59,096 nucleotides of DNA from Acidobacteriota bacterium (GTDB lineage Bacteria > Acidobacteriota > Terriglobia > Acidiferrales > UBA7541), in assembly GCA_021818865.1 (NCBI GenBank), contig JAKASX010000010.1:1-59096 (forward strand), read 5' to 3'. The position numbers and the translations under genes were made by a program. Every line of letters begins with the position of its first letter. Positions within the stretch are counted from its first letter, which is position 1. Shown piece by piece: positions 58,976 through 59,096 of this stretch. The notes beneath the pieces were generated by a model. That model saw nothing but the letters and a program-made list of their open reading frames with translations. It did not search any database and was not told the DNA's origin.

Positions 58976-59096
58976 CAGGCTGCTGAAAAACCCGGAAATT
59001 GTGTAACGGAGCAGCTTCGAGTGCGTCCAACCGTGCATGCGAGGAAACGATCAGCAGCAAAATCACGTGTTCAGTTATCTGTCGCCGGAGCAGCGG
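58976..59096 (+). mobile_element. Left end of an IS1182/IS5-like insertion sequence
   Basis: The left end starts CAGGCTGCTGAAAAACCCGG, an end sequence typical of these elements, and is preceded by CTAG (58972-58975), a palindromic four-base site such elements often duplicate. The transposase gene starts 61 bases further in. The rest lies beyond the window, so family and integrity cannot be confirmed. Confidence 0.72.
59037..59096 (+). CDS. Transposase N-terminus, cut by window edge
   Basis: Twenty codons from ATG at 59037 to the last base: MRGNDQQQNHVFSYLSPEQR. This opening (M-R-G-x-D, then F-S-Y-x-S-x-E-Q-R) is characteristic of transposases of the IS1182/IS5 group. It is too short for anything more. 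The matching inverted-repeat end lies just upstream. Confidence 0.75.
   Translation, partial: MRGNDQQQNHVFSYLSPEQR

Overview
The window reads as chromosomal DNA of a GC-rich, Gram-negative, heterotrophic bacterium, most likely an acidobacterium (Acidobacteriota). The main clues are a TonB-dependent receptor of the type with an N-terminal carboxypeptidase-regulatory-like domain, a dense set of secreted peptidases (three S9 prolyl oligopeptidases, one S46, one S15/CocE-like, one tricorn), an Asp-box protein, an HEAT-like secreted protein, and palindromic intergenic repeats whose spurious translation gives VIPSAARDL. This assignment is inference; there is no rRNA gene to anchor it. I found no rRNA, tRNA or CRISPR array.

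Layout. 1-11.6 kb: a DapB-like oxidoreductase cut by the window edge, a CBS-pair protein, two S9 peptidases, a DUF4258/DUF2283 pair resembling a toxin-antitoxin module, a penicillin-binding-type serine hydrolase, an HExxH protein, a soluble protein made of four Cache-like repeats, and a small monooxygenase-like protein. 12.3-20.3 kb: one tightly packed operon of eight genes, lutABC, a UxaA-type dehydratase, a fuconolactonase-like amidohydrolase, an SDR, FucP and a mutarotase. It encodes uptake and oxidative breakdown of L-fucose (or a close 6-deoxysugar) linked to lactate oxidation. 20.9-35.2 kb: housekeeping and peptide genes (Cys/Met PLP enzyme, S46 peptidase, threonine dehydrogenase-like protein, deaminase, HdeD-like protein, malic enzyme, nitroreductase, formate-THF ligase, Asp-box protein). 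36-42.4 kb: a lineage-type secreted protein, a third S9 peptidase with a terminator after it and an attenuator-like leader before it, a second SDR and a small protein.

43.5-55.4 kb is a divergent peptide-utilisation cluster. An RpiR-type regulator and a CocE/S15 hydrolase face left. A TonB-dependent receptor, a class-C serine hydrolase and a tricorn-type protease face right from a near-consensus promoter. Together they could import peptides or muropeptides and trim them. 55.8-59.1 kb holds an AsmA-like protein, a decayed SpoIIE/RsbU phosphatase gene, and a gene fragment cut by an insertion sequence that runs off the right edge.

Decay and mobile DNA are concentrated at 29.0 kb (C-terminal scrap of a Cys/Met PLP gene), 42.9-43.5 kb (frameshifted, 5'-truncated IS630 transposase) and the right end. 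The most interesting items are the fucose-to-lactate operon that lacks its aldolase step, the attenuator-like leader at 40.8-40.9 kb, the doubled two-Cache protein, and the RpiR/TonB/peptidase divergon.
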